The position numbers and the translations under genes are program-made. Under the pieces are notes generated by a model. That model did not search any database, was not told where the DNA came from, and saw nothing but the letters and a program-made list of their open reading frames with translations. Positions 1-26,934 of a DNA stretch of 64,000 nucleotides are shown here, piece after piece. Origin of the DNA: Dipetalonema caudispina. Its lineage: Eukaryota; Nematoda; Chromadorea; Rhabditida; Onchocercidae. Where the stretch lies: positions 62,001-126,000 of the forward strand of contig JABVXV010000151.1 of assembly GCA_013365325.1 (NCBI GenBank), read 5' to 3'. Position 1 is the stretch's first letter, and the number at the start of each line of letters is the position of its first letter.

Positions 1-13572
<13,572 letters not shown>

Positions 13573-15690
13573 ATACTTTGGAAGCTGACAAATTTTATGG
13601 AACTATATTTACGAAGATTTTAAAATGAGGAAATTTTATTTTTCCCAATCATGGAATGCCTTGTGTATTGTTGCTGTTGTTTTGTTATATATATATTATC
13701 AGTGATACCATCATCACTTCTAAGTTCTACATTGTAGGTGAATGAGAACTGAAGGCTGTTCGGAAACACTCGATTTTCTGTCTACGATGAGAATCTTCAG
13801 AAATTTGTTACTAGTTACAACAGCTTACTAGTATCGTTTCTGTTTTGTTAAAAATGCATATGTTATGAGATATTGAGCTTCATTTTACACTTCATTGCTT
13901 TGTGGTAAAAATTGTAGAATATAGGAAAGTTTTTTTCTGTATTCAGAAAGAAGATATATAGCACACTTAGTAGAGCAGTTATTACTGAAAAGGTGAAACT
14001 GGAGGAATCTTTCACTTTACTGAGGTATAGCTGTGCGGTGGGTGATTTCTGCCTTGTCTGACAAAATTTAATTGATGTATGTATTGATGACAGACACGCA
14101 TATATTCCCGTCTTCTCTTTGATGCTTCTTTACTTACATTATGATGTATATCTGAAGTAGAATATCAACGAGACAGTCTTACTTTTGTTTTTTCGAAGCC
14201 TTTTTTGCAAGTAAAGGTTGTTTTGTTCAACTTTTTTTAAATTTAAATTTTGATAACTTTTAACCAGCAACATAACTTTAGCGTTTATTTTCCCAGCTTT
14301 TTGCTCAACTTGGGTAAGTGTTAAGATGTTGTCTTTCTTCCGGTTGTCCATCGTTCCCTCCCTGTAAGCATTTCCTGAGACTTATAATCTACAGTTAGAC
14401 CGAACTTTTTTATTCTCAAATTTCGGATTTGTATTTGTCTATGTGATTTTAGCAATCAATTTACTAGTGAATAAAAAGAGATCGGTTTTCTTTTATTAAA
14501 TGCTTAGGTTCATAGTTGTATTAGGCAATTACGTTGAGCCTGCAGTTGGATTTTATTTCAGTTGTAGGTTTGAACAGAATGTCCCTGTGCATTTTAGACT
14601 GGAAAATGAGCTAATCATATGCCAAATTGACTACTGAAAATTGGATAGGTGAACTTTAGCTATCATGGATTCAGTTTCCAATTTTAATTTTTCTCAATGT
14701 TGTTTAATTTGCTGGTTCATTATCTTGTTTATTTTCAAAAATTTCATTTGTCTTTTAATATGCTTCAGAATTGACGGTGTGCTATGACATGTTATTACCA
14801 ATTGGTTTCATCAATGGTTATTAGGTTTACATTGTATGATATGTGTTGTTTTTATTATTTTTGTATCTCACTATAAACATTATCATTTCAAGTGTAAATC
14901 GGTTCATTTTATCAAGAGGATTAAAATAGAATTATAAAAAAAAAAAAAAAAAAGAAACAGCGCAAGTTTTCCATGTATTCACGTACTTGAGAAATTATTA
15001 GTGCTTCGTACAATCATAATAATGGTTAATAAAAGATGAATCTTTTGCAGTGGAATTTTGCATTTTGCATTTTTAAATTTCTTGAGCTCAAATTCTCTAA
15101 GCTAACTTTTATAGCATTGCCAAATTTTCGTTAAATTGTAACCGAGGATGTAAGAAATACCAAGCTTGAACACACATGCATGCACACACGAATGCATTTT
15201 TTTTTTTTTTTTAATATCTAAATTTAAGAAATAAAATGCTTTCAAATGGTAGTATCAGTCATTGTTCTTCTTACATTCATAAGAGCCGGCCTAATGACAA
15301 CTGATGTTGGTGGTTATCCCAAGTCCAAACGAATTTTCATCATTCCCTCTTCCTACCCATATCCTTCTCTCTTTTCTTCCCTTATAGGTTACTTACTGTT
15401 TTCAAAGATAACATCCCTTTGATTAGTGGAAGAGTTCCTGTCTATCATAAATTTATGCTAGTGGATGACATTTATTTCTTAACTCTTTGATTGCTGAAAG
15501 AATTAATTTCTGCCTATTATAAATTTATACCAATTGAAATTAATTTAATTCTTATAAAACCAGAAAATAAGTTTGTATTAAATTCCAATTTTTTTGCAAA
15601 AATTGTAAATTCATTATTAACAGATGCAAAAATTGCTTCATAATTGGAATATTCAATCAATATTGTTAAAATTTTTATCAAATACTGCAG
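13573..15690. other. mig-15 3' region and intergenic DNA, no gene seen
   Basis: AT-rich sequence between the mig-15 stop and the first candidate exon of the transporter. It should hold the mig-15 3' UTR. An AATAAA-type signal occurs near 14471, but none lies close to the stop, so the cleavage site is uncertain. The antisense frame at 14139-14351 has no recognisable domain. Confidence 0.6.
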
Positions 15691-15822
15691 AAAAACACAA
15701 AGCACATATGTGCGGTAATGTTAGCGGTAACTGCAACAGCTATTATTGCAACATTTGCTTATTGCTGTTATAAAGAAGGCAAATGGCCATTCGAGAAAAT
15801 TCCTCGTGGTACACCTGATAAT
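15691..15822 (+). CDS. candidate distal first exon of the HMIT-like transporter, with an extra hydrophobic segment
   Basis: An acceptor-like TACTGCAG ends at 15690. An in-frame TAA lies at 15667, so translation would start at ATG 15718 after a 27-nt leader, consistent with a spliced-leader site. The exon encodes 35 residues, with a hydrophobic run [17 protein letters not shown] and then charged residues, and ends at a GTAAGC donor in phase 0. That matches the phase-0 acceptor of the transporter exon at 19577. It could instead be part of a separate gene whose other exons I cannot see. Confidence 0.5.
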
Positions 15823-18800
15823 GTAAGCATATTATTGAAATGATTATTGATGATGAAAATTATAGTCAGAAAAGTTTAAATTACGAATAATTTTTAAATT
15901 TGAGTAAAATTAATTGGTTGTGAAACGAAGTACGGAGTAAAACCAATGTACGTTTCCTTTTCTCATTTTATTATGCAAAAAAGTTTTTTATCAGTTTCTT
16001 GGAAATCAATCAAAATTGTCAAGCAAATTTTGAAATTTCTAAGTTGAGTGGTAATTTATACTGGGATAGAAAGGCAACTAAATGAAGTAAATATTTAGTG
16101 AAAGTATTAAATGATTTGTTTCATTAATCTCCATGAGTTGCAAAACTTGATTTCTTTAAAGATAAAGTGATCTAATTTTAACAATACTAAAATTTGAATA
16201 GCATTTCAGAATTGATATTACTCGAACAATGTTTGGTACGCCGAGAACCGAACTATCATTTTAAAACAATTTGTGTTCTCTGTCTACTGTCAACTGTAAT
16301 TTCAACTATCGATAAATTATCATTTATTTGAACAATGCTTTTAAATGCATGTTCAGGAATAACCTATAACATAAGGCTTAAGGCCTGAAAAATGATAGAT
16401 CTAAGAAACAGCAGTTGGAATTATTCCTTTCCGTTATGGCAATTTTCAATTGTTTTGTTTTCATCCTTTTCAATTGCTCGATATTTATATTTTTCCTTTT
16501 CCTTCTTTAATCTCATTTACCTATCAAAATTATGTAATCCCATTTTGGTCGTAAAACAAAATTTTTCATAATCCTTGTTGAACATAAAATGTGATGCTCT
16601 ATTTATAAACTAACTCGTATCGATGGGGGAAAGTAAATTGTTAAAGTATAATTATCATTTATCGAACTTGTCAAATGGATAAAGTTGTTGTATATTAGAA
16701 TGTGATTTATCAAATGTTATCAAAATTTGCTTCAATTGCCAAAAAGAAAATCAAATCATCGTATTTGGCAAAATATGCATCCATTTTTTAGACCTATATT
16801 AAATATTACTTGCATATTGTTAAGATTTTCATTTCCATAATCAATGAAAACTGTTATGATCATAAGTGTTCTATTTGCATATCATTAAAGATAACAGATT
16901 ATCACCTGTTTGCTTGCTTTCATTTTTCCACAAAATTTTTCAATTCAGTAGTGTCTTAATAGATTGTCTAATCGTTCATTAGCTTACCATCTTGTTTCAT
17001 TTTATGCTACATCTCCAAAAAAAAAAAAATTTATTATCCAAATTCAAGAACAGAAATATGTGATTACGGTGGAGTTTTCGACCTCTGGTTGTAACTATAG
17101 TGTCAATCTTTGAACTTTATAGATAATTGAGATTCAATATGTATTGCCATTGTCATATATTTACCAATGATGAATGACAAACAAATCTCGTCAAACATTT
17201 CGCTTTAAAAGAATATATATAATACCAACATGTATTATCATCAGAGAAGAAAACTTATTATTATTATTACTATTGTCATTTGATCGCAATAATTTTGTTG
17301 AATAATATTATTGACTGATTTGTAGATAATTTTGAATGAATATATTATTACAATGTTGTAATCATTTCAGGAAATCGAACTATTTTGTCATGTTTCAAAA
17401 CATGTTATGGAAAGACTATCTGTTCATCAGCCGTTTTACAAAAGCATTTCTCTTCTCCATCTGTACTTTTACTCAAATATAATGAAAATGAATTTTGTAT
17501 ATTCAAGATTATCCCCGGCTTTCAGTGTCATCTTTTCAACAAATGATTTCTTATTCAGTTTTCCGCAGAAGTTATGAATCATAATCTTTCCTATAAGAAC
17601 TCGTTGATCATTTCATAGATAAAATAGTGGCATCGGTTGGCTTGAATAACGATCATTGGTTGATTTCCAATGATGGCGATTACTTTTTGTAATTCGCTAA
17701 CTTTGTCTATTTTCATCGTAAAATTTTGGGAGCACGCTTGGAACAGTTTATTGTAGCAGCGTAAAATAATACCTTAATCATGCGATTTATTCTATTTTTT
17801 TCCGCGGTGGATTTTACAAAATCTGCGAATAGCGTAAAAATAATAAATGTTCAGCAAAATAATGTTCTTGTATGCATTTGTGCTTTGCAGAATTTTTACT
17901 TTTATGCATAAGGAACTAATTTTTGCTTTTAGTTTTAGCATGAATATATGGCATTACTTCTAAACTTTTATTTTTATTTTCCACTTTTATAGTTAACTAA
18001 ATATCATTTGCATAGAACCTTTCATTTCACTCTTTTAATAAGATGCTGTTATTTCCATGTCACAAATTTTAAATTTTCCAAAATATTTCACATAATAATA
18101 TCTAGGCTTTATCATAAGGATTCTAAGATAACTATTCGAAATATTTCTTAATAAAATATATTCGTCCTTTATCATTGATGATATTATGAAATATTTGCAA
18201 AACAATATTAATTATTATCTGTTAAATACCTATCACTTGGGATATTTGTTCTCATTACATGATCTTTCTTCTTATTTTAAGCTAATTTGACAATAATTTC
18301 TTTTTTTCCTCAATGTTCTATGATGTAATAAAAGTAACACTATTACGATGTTTTGCAGAAGAATGACCATTTAACGTCAACTGACAAATATTTTCAATTA
18401 AGATGACAGATGGCACTGAGTAGTTAACCTAATGGGCCTATTTTTGAAAGATGGATGAATCTTTGCTTTTTTAAAGTTATAAAATGATCGATACTATTCC
18501 ATTTTACACAGAAGCTATTTCTCAAAGTTTGTACTTTACTGGAATGTCGTTCCTCTTCTCTTCTTCTTCTTCCTATAGTGTGATGTGATGAACATCATTT
18601 TTATATGATCAATCTGTTTCAACATTGTAATTCAAATATCTCTTCGTTCTGCTTAATCTTTTTTTCCTTTTTCATTAATGCTTTTCGCTACTTATATTAT
18701 TTCATTTATTTGTTGAATTTCTCTAGTCGAGTAATTTTAAATTTCTGTTTTTAGGAATCTTCGAAGTGATTAAGGAATTTCCGATGGTTTATATTGGAAT

Positions 18801-21800
18801 TGTAAGTTCTCTTATTAATGAAAAAGTAATTTAAATGTAATCAAAGTTTTAAAAATTCTAATTTTCATACCTATGTCTTCTGATTTTTTTTTAGATTGGT
18901 GGGAAAACTTAAACCAAATTTTGTTTTAAGATATCTGGATTTTAGAGTGAAATCCTGAATTTGTTTTTATATAAAATTGTATTGCAAGTTTTTAAAACGA
19001 TATTCGATTTTTTCTATTCGATTCAAATATATTATCATTCAACTAATAGCAAGTTTTAGAAGAAATGATACTACTAAAAGAACAATATTTGTTGAAAACA
19101 CACAATCTCTCGACCATACTTGCGATTACATTGAATAAATTTTATTTATAATCGGATTGTAGGCCTGAAACGTAAACTTCAAATAGTCTAAAGAAGAAAA
19201 AAAATTTTTTCGTTTAAAGCAAATGAACAAGACTACTAATCATTCTCATCAAATTTTTGTGATGAAAATTTAGTCACATTCTTTAATAATTAATAATTGA
19301 TAACAAGAAAGTACAACACTTCAAAAGGTTAGCGTTTGATTAAGCTTTCCCAAATTGTTGTTTCGTTCGTCCGATTTGTTAGAGACAGATTTGTTTCAGT
19401 GACACTTTAAGAGTCTACATTTATAAGTTCAGAAAAGTTTAAGGATGAAACCCGGGAAATATAATCAAATGATAAAAGGATTTTAATAAATCTACTTCCG
19501 ACACAATTAGAGACCATACTTGGCCAATATCATATTACATAAAAGTTGCCGGATAATAAAATTAGTTGTTTTCTAGGCTAACGATAACCATCAGAAACAG
19601 CAAGATCCAAGGGAACAAGCAAAAGCAAATGCATATGTTTACCTTTTAACCTTAATGGCCGCAATAGGCGGTTTACTATTTGGCTATGATACAGGCATTG
19701 TTTCCGGGTAAGTGGTGATATCTTAATTGGATTTTGTTCCCTTTAATTTCTTTTTTTTTTTTTCATTTTATTTGTCATTTCTAGTTGTGCCAGTACGTTA
19801 GAACTTTAATAATTTCATTTCATATTTGTTTTTTAAGCGCATATTTTTCGTTAAATACTGTAAGAATTCTTTTTAATTAAGAAAAGTCTTGTTTTTTTTT
19901 TTTTTAGTTTAACAGAAACAAAAGTAATTTTCAGTATAATGTTGTACTTACCAGATAATAAATACATGGATGGTTTATCAACTGTTTGGAAGGAGGTTAT
20001 AATCAGTATAACATCCGGAATGGCAGGTATTGCTGCTCTAACTGCAGGTTATTCAAATTTCTTCTTAATTTTGATTTTGTTCATTAGAAATATTTTATCC
20101 CTGAGAGGTATCTCGAGGGATATGGAGAGAATACATTATCACTACTAGTTGATAACGCTGGTAGAACACATCCCGCAAAGCATGCAAGTGTCAATATCTC
20201 AGAAGTCTTACTACAACGGTCATCAAAAAAAGATCTATCGAACTACTGACCTGTTCATTTGAAAGCTTTCTTACATTTCAGTTAGCTACCACATTATCAT
20301 TAAATGTCAAGCTGGTTTTACAGGAAGTACATTATATCGAATTAAAAATTATTTAGATTCAGTTCATTTGAACAATTTAGAAATCATTTGAATTTGTTGA
20401 ACTCATGAGACTTAATTTAAATTATCAAATCACAGGTAAAAGCAGCGATAAATTTGGTCGTCGAAAAGTGATAATATCAGCTACTGTATTCTTCATTGCT
20501 GGTGCTGTTATATGCGGTGTTGCGTTCAACCGATGGGTATTACTCATTGGACGTATATTACTTGGAATTGCTATTGGTATCAGTTGAAAATTTTAAGTTT
20601 CACCTTAAGCTGCAAAAGATATTTAATAAATGAAATATTATCAAGCGCTAAATATTACCTGTAACTGAGGATTTAAAGTTTTAAATCTTTAATAAGTATA
20701 AAATGTTTTCATTGAAAAAATTAAAATCAATTAAGGATGTAAGATTTTTCATTGACCAAAAAATGTCAGGTTAAAATAAAAAATGTTAACATTCGGGATA
20801 AAACTTACCGTTGGAAATTATCATCAATTTACATATAAATGAAAAATTTATATCTGTAATCATTTAATAGTGATGAAGAATTACAGGATTTGCATCGATG
20901 GTTGTACCCGTATATATAAGTGAAGGAGCTCCTACAAGAGTACGAGGGAAATTGGTAACAATTTATCAATTTATGATAGCATTTGGATTCACAGTTGCTA
21001 ATGCTGTAGCAGCATGGTTTGCTCATTATGATCCAGTAAATATTGGTTGGCGTTTAATGTTCGCATTTGCTGCTGTACCAGCTTTAATACAGGTGCTATT
21101 ATCATTACTTTTTTTCAAACTTTTTGATTTTTTTCAAATAAAATACTACTTTATAACCTTATAAAATATGTAATATCACTCTCAAAGGAGTTTTTAGATA
21201 TTACGGAGTATTCATAATTTCCACTTTTCAAAAGTTCGAGATTAAAGAAGTATTGAAGTACGTCTTACTAATGTATTTCTTTCTTTTGTTAAAATAATAA
21301 ACATGAATTTAGTATTATTTTAAGCTAATTGGCTTTCTGTTCTTGCCAGAAACACCGCGTTATCTGATCAATCATGGGCGTGAAAAAGAAGCGCAAGAAG
21401 TGTTGCGCCGATTATATGGTAATGATAAGGAATGGATTGCTTATGAGATGGATGAAGTAACACGTGAAATGCAACGTGAAGCAATATTTCGTCAGGAAAA
21501 CGGTAAATGCGGAAACCTGAGTAAACTAATTAATTAAAAGTTATATCATATTTCTCATTCATGATATATTACTAGTTAGTATTTTATAGATACAAATTAA
21601 TCTTTTTTCAAACTTTAGGCGAGTACTTGAGTAAAACATGTCACATTTTCCGCTTTCTTAATTTGGACACATAATATTCTTCGGTATCCTTGACTTTTCT
21701 TCTTATCTTTACATAATACAATTTATTAATATTCCTTAAATTATCAGAACTATTTGAAACAGTTTGTTTATAAATTTGAAAAAATTTTAAATTCGATACT

Positions 21801-24788
21801 TTGTCGATAGGAGATGAATTCGTTCTACGTAGGGTACTGAGAACGGTGCATGTGCGGAAAGCTCTGATGCTTGGTTGTGCTTTGCAAATGTTTCAACAAC
21901 TTGCTGGAATCAATACTATTTTGTAATTCTTTTGCTTTAAAATTGTAATTGTAAGAAAGAGATAGATTATTTTAAAATTAGCAATGTTACTACATTTGTT
22001 TTTTTCGAAATATAAGTGTTGGGTAACATGTTTATTATCATCAGTTAACCTTGTGAGAATATTCATTTAACCTTTACCATCGTTTTGATTTAGGAAGCAT
22101 CTTTTAAAAAAGTTTTAAAATATGAAGTGAACTTGAGTTTATGAAAATGAAATAGAAAATTATTCATCAATTTAAGATATTACACCAGCACTATCATTCG
22201 TTCCGCTGGCGTACATGATAAAATTACAACAATTTGGATTTCATGTGGTATTTCAAGTAAATATTTTCTTGTTTCGAGTGATTTATTATCAATTATTCTC
22301 TGATAATATGATTTCAACACATAAAGAATCCAATAATTACTAAAGTTTTTAAACTAAACTTTATATTTTTGTGATTTTCTTCTAAAAAATCGAGAATTAA
22401 AAATTTTGCAGCTGTACAAGCAGTGGGGACAATATTACCACTGAACTTGATCGAACGACTTGGAAGGCGTACTCTGGTACTGTCATCATTGATCGGTGTT
22501 GTTGTTACATTGTGTATGATGGGTGGTGCATTCATCCTTATCAACTATGATTCCACAAAAATTGATCCCGGTAAGTGACAATTATAGATAAAATGATCAG
22601 GAATTATTCCTTATGATTGGAATTGTTAATTATATTATTATAATTATAATATCGAAGTGTATAGCAGATTATGTAGTTCATATTAGCGCTGTTAGTATAC
22701 AAAGCAGTGAAGCTTTTCATTGGAATTTTTGAATAGAATGAAGTAAGGAAATTTAATAATGAACCATGGAATATTTCCCTCTTAAAAGTAATAATATTTC
22801 AACAGGATTTAATTATGAAGTATTTCTTTTAACAATCCTGAATCAACACCTTTTTAAGAGCAAGCCTATATCGGTATAGATATGAATTCCATCAACATGA
22901 ATAAGGAACTACTAGAGTTATGCGCTAAATTCAGGTAAACTTGAAAATTTTTCAGTATTTTCAACTAGATTATGAAAAACATTAATTTTATCGTAGTGAT
23001 ATCCTTCGAATAATAAGGATATTAATTTTGATATGGATTTTCTGCTCAGAATTGATATTATTTTCGTTAAGTTCTCACTTTACCAATTCAATTCACTTCA
23101 GAGTAAATGGTATTGTATAAAATATCAATATTTCAAAGTTTGTTCAATTTTCAGGAATTGCGATAGCTGTGTAACATCAGAATATTGTGGATATTGTAGT
23201 TTTGCAGAAGATTCCTCATCATTATCAACAAATTTTGGGCAATGTTTACCTATTAATTCAGAAAATACTCAATATTCACTTTATGGATACTGCAAGGTAC
23301 TGCGAACCATTTCCACTTTGTTTCGATCACTGGTTTTCTGAAATTTATTGAAATGAGTGGAATAAATGAAATGCATGTAAGCATGCAAGCAATAACGTCT
23401 CCTTCTGTGGTATTTGCTTGCATTTCTGCAAGTCTTTCAATTACTTTACAAATTATGGGAAACTTTTAATGTTCCCATAATATTCTCAATTTTTAAGACA
23501 TTTCGGCATCACTAGTCTTCAAGCATTTAAGAATATATTTAATTTGTTTTAACATAAATACTTTAATCTTGGAAGAATACTTAGTCCCCTATTTACAGAA
23601 TAATAAAGGCTCCATAAATTTAAACGTCCAACTAATTAAGAGCAAAGTGGTAGGAATAATGATTCATCTTTTTTTTTTAGATTAATTAATAAACGAAGCT
23701 TAAATTTGTGAAATCGATTAAAATTTACAGACTACATCGGTTGTATGTTATGATGTGGTTGTTAGTTGCTAAAATTATTGCCGAAACACGACGACATATA
23801 TTCCCAAAAGTCTTCAGGAAGACGGAAGAGGTCATTTGTTGGCCAGCTTAGGCCGAACTGTTTGAACTATTGATAGTTCGATTGGTAGTAGATTGATTGA
23901 AATTCTTATCACTAGAAGCGTGTTGCACCGATCGACCACATCATCGTGAAGAATAAATCGACATAAATTTACTAAGCTACCTTATGCTTTACTTTATTTT
24001 TCTTCGGATTTCCGAATTTCGTGTCATTTTCAGGATGGTATGATCAATGCAACTGATTACTTATTTACTGATACTTCCTGTAAAACTCGATTTACGGCAC
24101 TACCAATAGTAATTATGGTGCTCTATATATCTGTTTATTCGTTTGGTAAGTTTCTGCGGTTTAAAATAAGTTACTTGCAGATTGCAGAACAAATTTTTCT
24201 TGATCACTCCTCCAAAATTCTTAGTATTTCAGGTATGGGCCCAATCCCATGGGTTTTCAATGCTGAAGTTTATCCGATCTGGGCGAGAGGCACATGCGTA
24301 GCTTTATCCACATTTACAAATTGGACCTTCAATCTTCTGATGTCGTTAACATACCTCAGCTTAAGTCAAGCTATCACCAAACATGGTTCTAGCAATTTTT
24401 GCACTTATTTAAAAACTTTTTTGTCATGTAACAATTTTACTTTGCGAAAAGGAGAGAAAAGGATTAAATGACCAAACTAAGAATACAGTCCTAACGTAGG
24501 AGGTTGTCATAAAAAATACAAGTCATTCTACGGATGTAGGAAGTAGAGATTCAAGAAAGGACAGAATACTAAAAAGTGCAGAACAACTCGATACTCATCA
24601 TAATTTCAGGTGCATTCTTTTTGTATGCCGGTATTTCATTCACTGGTTTCGTCATTTTCTATTTTTTTGCACCGGAAACTCGCGGAAGACGTATTGAAGA
24701 AATCGAACGACTGTTCATGAATGAAAAAAAAGTGACGTCTGAACGAAATCAGCAACACGAAACAACTATGTCTGGTTCTACAAGTTAA
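15718..24788 (+). CDS. hmit-1: H+/myo-inositol (SLC2A13-type) sugar transporter
   Basis: Major facilitator of the sugar porter family, most like proton/myo-inositol symporters, expected in the plasma membrane. Exons: first exon 15718-15822 (or 18784-18801), then 19577-19707, 19935-20047, 20436-20576, 20887-21092, 21325-21502, 21811-21922, 22177-22256, 22412-22570, 22859-22934, 23155-23296, 24034-24145, 24233-24385, 24610-24788. The shared part is 593 residues. Visible signatures: GYDTGIVSG in helix 1, DKFGRRK between helices 2 and 3, RILLGIAIG and [17 protein letters not shown] before the central loop, QQLAGIN in helix 7, a large extracellular loop with cysteines in [13 protein letters not shown] (HMIT-like), [10 protein letters not shown] and [12 protein letters not shown] near the end. 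Three acceptors (21324, 22176, 22858) are TAAG rather than CAG. Which of three C. elegans HMIT paralogues it matches is not decidable here. Confidence 0.93.
15823..18754. other. long AT-rich intron, no exon recognised
   Basis: About 2.9 kb with dispersed poly(A)/poly(T) runs and no open frame of useful length. It separates the two candidate first exons of the transporter gene. I see no tRNA, inverted-repeat element or conserved coding segment in it. Confidence 0.6.
18755..18801 (+). CDS. candidate proximal first exon of the HMIT-like transporter
   Basis: A TGTTTTTAG acceptor at 18754 is followed by a 29-base leader, ATG at 18784, and a six-codon reading frame (MVYIGI) ending in phase 0 at a consensus GTAAGT donor. 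Spliced to 19577 it would give a transporter with a short hydrophilic N-terminus, like typical SLC2 proteins. The short leader after an acceptor with no upstream partner exon fits spliced-leader trans-splicing. Confidence 0.45.
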
Positions 24789-24823
24789 TCCACTCTTTTT
24801 TTTTTCCGCAGTGTAAAGGATGT

Positions 24824-24829
24824 AATAAA
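24824..24829 (+). terminator. AATAAA polyadenylation signal of the transporter gene
   Basis: AATAAA lies 36 bases after the stop codon ending 24788, downstream of a T-rich stretch. This fits a short nematode 3' UTR. Confidence 0.6.
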
Positions 24830-25573
24830 TGAATTTCGTACTGAAAGGACTAGATTAGTGACTAAGTGATGTAAATGAGACAATGAATCATTAATAGGCT
24901 AAGACAACAATGTGACTTGCTGTGCCAATAATTTATTAAAACAACAGACCGTCCCCCCAATTGTTGCAAAGCAATATTTCGTTAGAAGACCAGTTTTCTC
25001 AATTGTTTGAAGTTTAGAGGAAAAAAACCAAAAATGAATAACGAGACTCACAAAGATGCAGAATTCATTTTATTTCACCATGATTCCACGGTAAGTCTAA
25101 TTTTTAAAATATTAAGGAGGATACAAGCGTTAAGCAAGCAGCTCTCTGCAATTAGTGTTGGTGTTATTTTCGTGTTGATTGATTGTTAAAAATAAATTTC
25201 GCCAACTCAGCATTTTCACAATTTAATAAATAAACAAAATATAACAATTATATAAATCATAACACAATAAAAGAAACATTTCAAATGTTAAAAATTAATA
25301 AATAACTTTCGAAAGACACAATTTTTTTGCTAGATTTCCAACAACAGCCTCTTAATTGATAGGACGAAAAAAGAGCAACGAGAGCGGATTAAGTTCTGCT
25401 TTACAAAGAGGTTAAAAGCAATCAAAAAACCTTTTGCGAAAATCCTTGCACTGGGGAGCATTTCACTAGTCAAATTATAAGGCTTAGTTGAGAACTCGAG
25501 CAAAAGTTAAAGTACTTATGAAATTTAAAAAGGACTATTCTATGTTAAAAAAGAAACATCAATTTAAAAACAT
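24830..25573. other. tail-to-tail intergenic region between the transporter and membrin
   Basis: No gene is supported. A short plus-strand frame from ATG 25034 ends at a GTAAGT-like donor at 25091, but no continuing exon is found and it has no recognisable similarity. The region should contain the membrin 3' UTR on the minus strand. Confidence 0.5.
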
Positions 25574-26934
25574 TTAACTTTTCCAAAATCGATAAAAAAC
25601 ATACATAGAAATAGTGAAAGCTATACAACCCACACAAAAAATAATCCAATCTTCACTCAGTCGCCTTTCAATCATTTGTAGTGTTGTCGATGATAAGCCA
25701 AGCTAAATGAATAATAATTATACAGTGCATTTAAACGTTCATGCAGTATGAATGACAGGAAGTCGTATGTTCAGCTATATTTCATGTTCGCTGGAAGTAT
25801 TTATTTCCTTTTAATTAATGCGATTCTTTGAGTGTAGAGGACCAAACATTTCTATATGTTATAATACATGTACTAATACAGAGAATTTCCTCTCTTACAA
25901 TAAGGAGCACAGAAATCAACCACAGAGGGAATATTACAAGTCAGTTGTGTCACTTAAGTGTTCTGTTTGAAGTTCTCGGAAATCCGCATATTACGAACTA
26001 CGTACCGTTTGTCCGATATCCAGAACTTTACGCTTGATTCCCCTTAACCCTATTCCTTGTGAACGAATTTGCTCCAAGATGGCGCTTCCGTGGCTAATAA
26101 GTTCATCAACAGCACTGTGTGAGGATTGTAAACGATCATGAAGAAATAATTCGCAGTCTTCGATTGAAACACGTGTTGTGTCATTTGGACGAAACCTGAA
26201 ATAGACTAATGGAAGATGACTTTGAAAACTATGAATCCAGTTAAGCCTGCAAAACTTTTTCGATTTCTTTATGAACTTGAAATACCTTTGAGTAAGAAGT
26301 TCTTCCCTTTCAGCAATGGCCCTCCATTTACTGGTCATACGCATGTGCAAATTGTCAACCGTTGAGTGCAGTGAATGACAATCGAATTTCAACTGATCAA
26401 CTTTATATTTGACAGTACGTCGACGATGCGGCGGTTCCTTGCTAACAAATATATCCAGACGTTCACAATTTCCATCAATCTGCCTGCATGTTACAACTAA
26501 ATTTGAAGGATTTAAATTCGAAAATTTTTTTTAAGATTTGTTTCTTGGAAAACATCCAACCATGACGTATTTGATTGAGATTCAAAGTATTGGAAGTAAT
26601 TATCAACAATCTTTCTTTCGTTTTTTCCACTAACGTCAAATTTATTATTCATGCAAATGGGACAGTATTAAACTTCCAACTAAATGAATTTCTTGTTCAG
26701 TACGATTCTTTCCATAAAGTTCTTCAGCTTTTCGAAATTCATGCACAATGTCGCATTGCGTGTTGTATACTTTATGAGAAGATCGGATATCAAAACCAAA
26801 ACTTACTTTAACTGCTGGTAAATATTTTGGATAATTTTCTGAGCATCACTTTCATTTCGCATGCCTTCCAAAGTGCCCAAATCGAAATGTGTTTTTTGTA
26901 AGAGACTGTTTGTTTCATGGTACAAACTTTCCAT
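25574..26934 (-). CDS. memb-1: Membrin / GOSR2, Golgi Qb-SNARE
   Basis: SNARE for ER-to-Golgi and intra-Golgi vesicle fusion, anchored in cis-Golgi membranes. Four exons on the minus strand: 26934-26807 (ATG at 26934), 26483-26286, 26195-26006, 25702-25574 (TAA). Phases are 2, 2, 0 and the product is 214 residues, close to the 212 of human GOSR2. The N-terminal helical part includes VSKEPPHRRRTVKYKVDQLK, which matches the membrin pattern SKEPP...R..VDQLK. The SNARE motif spans exons 3-4 (LEQIRSQ...LRGIKRKVLDIGQT, then LGLSSTTLQMIERRL), followed by one C-terminal membrane segment (WIIFCVGCIAFTISMYVFY) and a short tail. A likely spliced-leader acceptor lies 32 bases upstream. The intron 26196-26285 is 90 nt with no in-frame stop, so its retention would insert 30 residues. 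Confidence 0.93.

Noticed and set aside
25034..25090. Short ATG frame ending at a GTAAGT-like donor after the transporter gene
   Set aside because: No continuing exon with matching phase and no recognisable sequence; it lies in the transporter/membrin 3' region.
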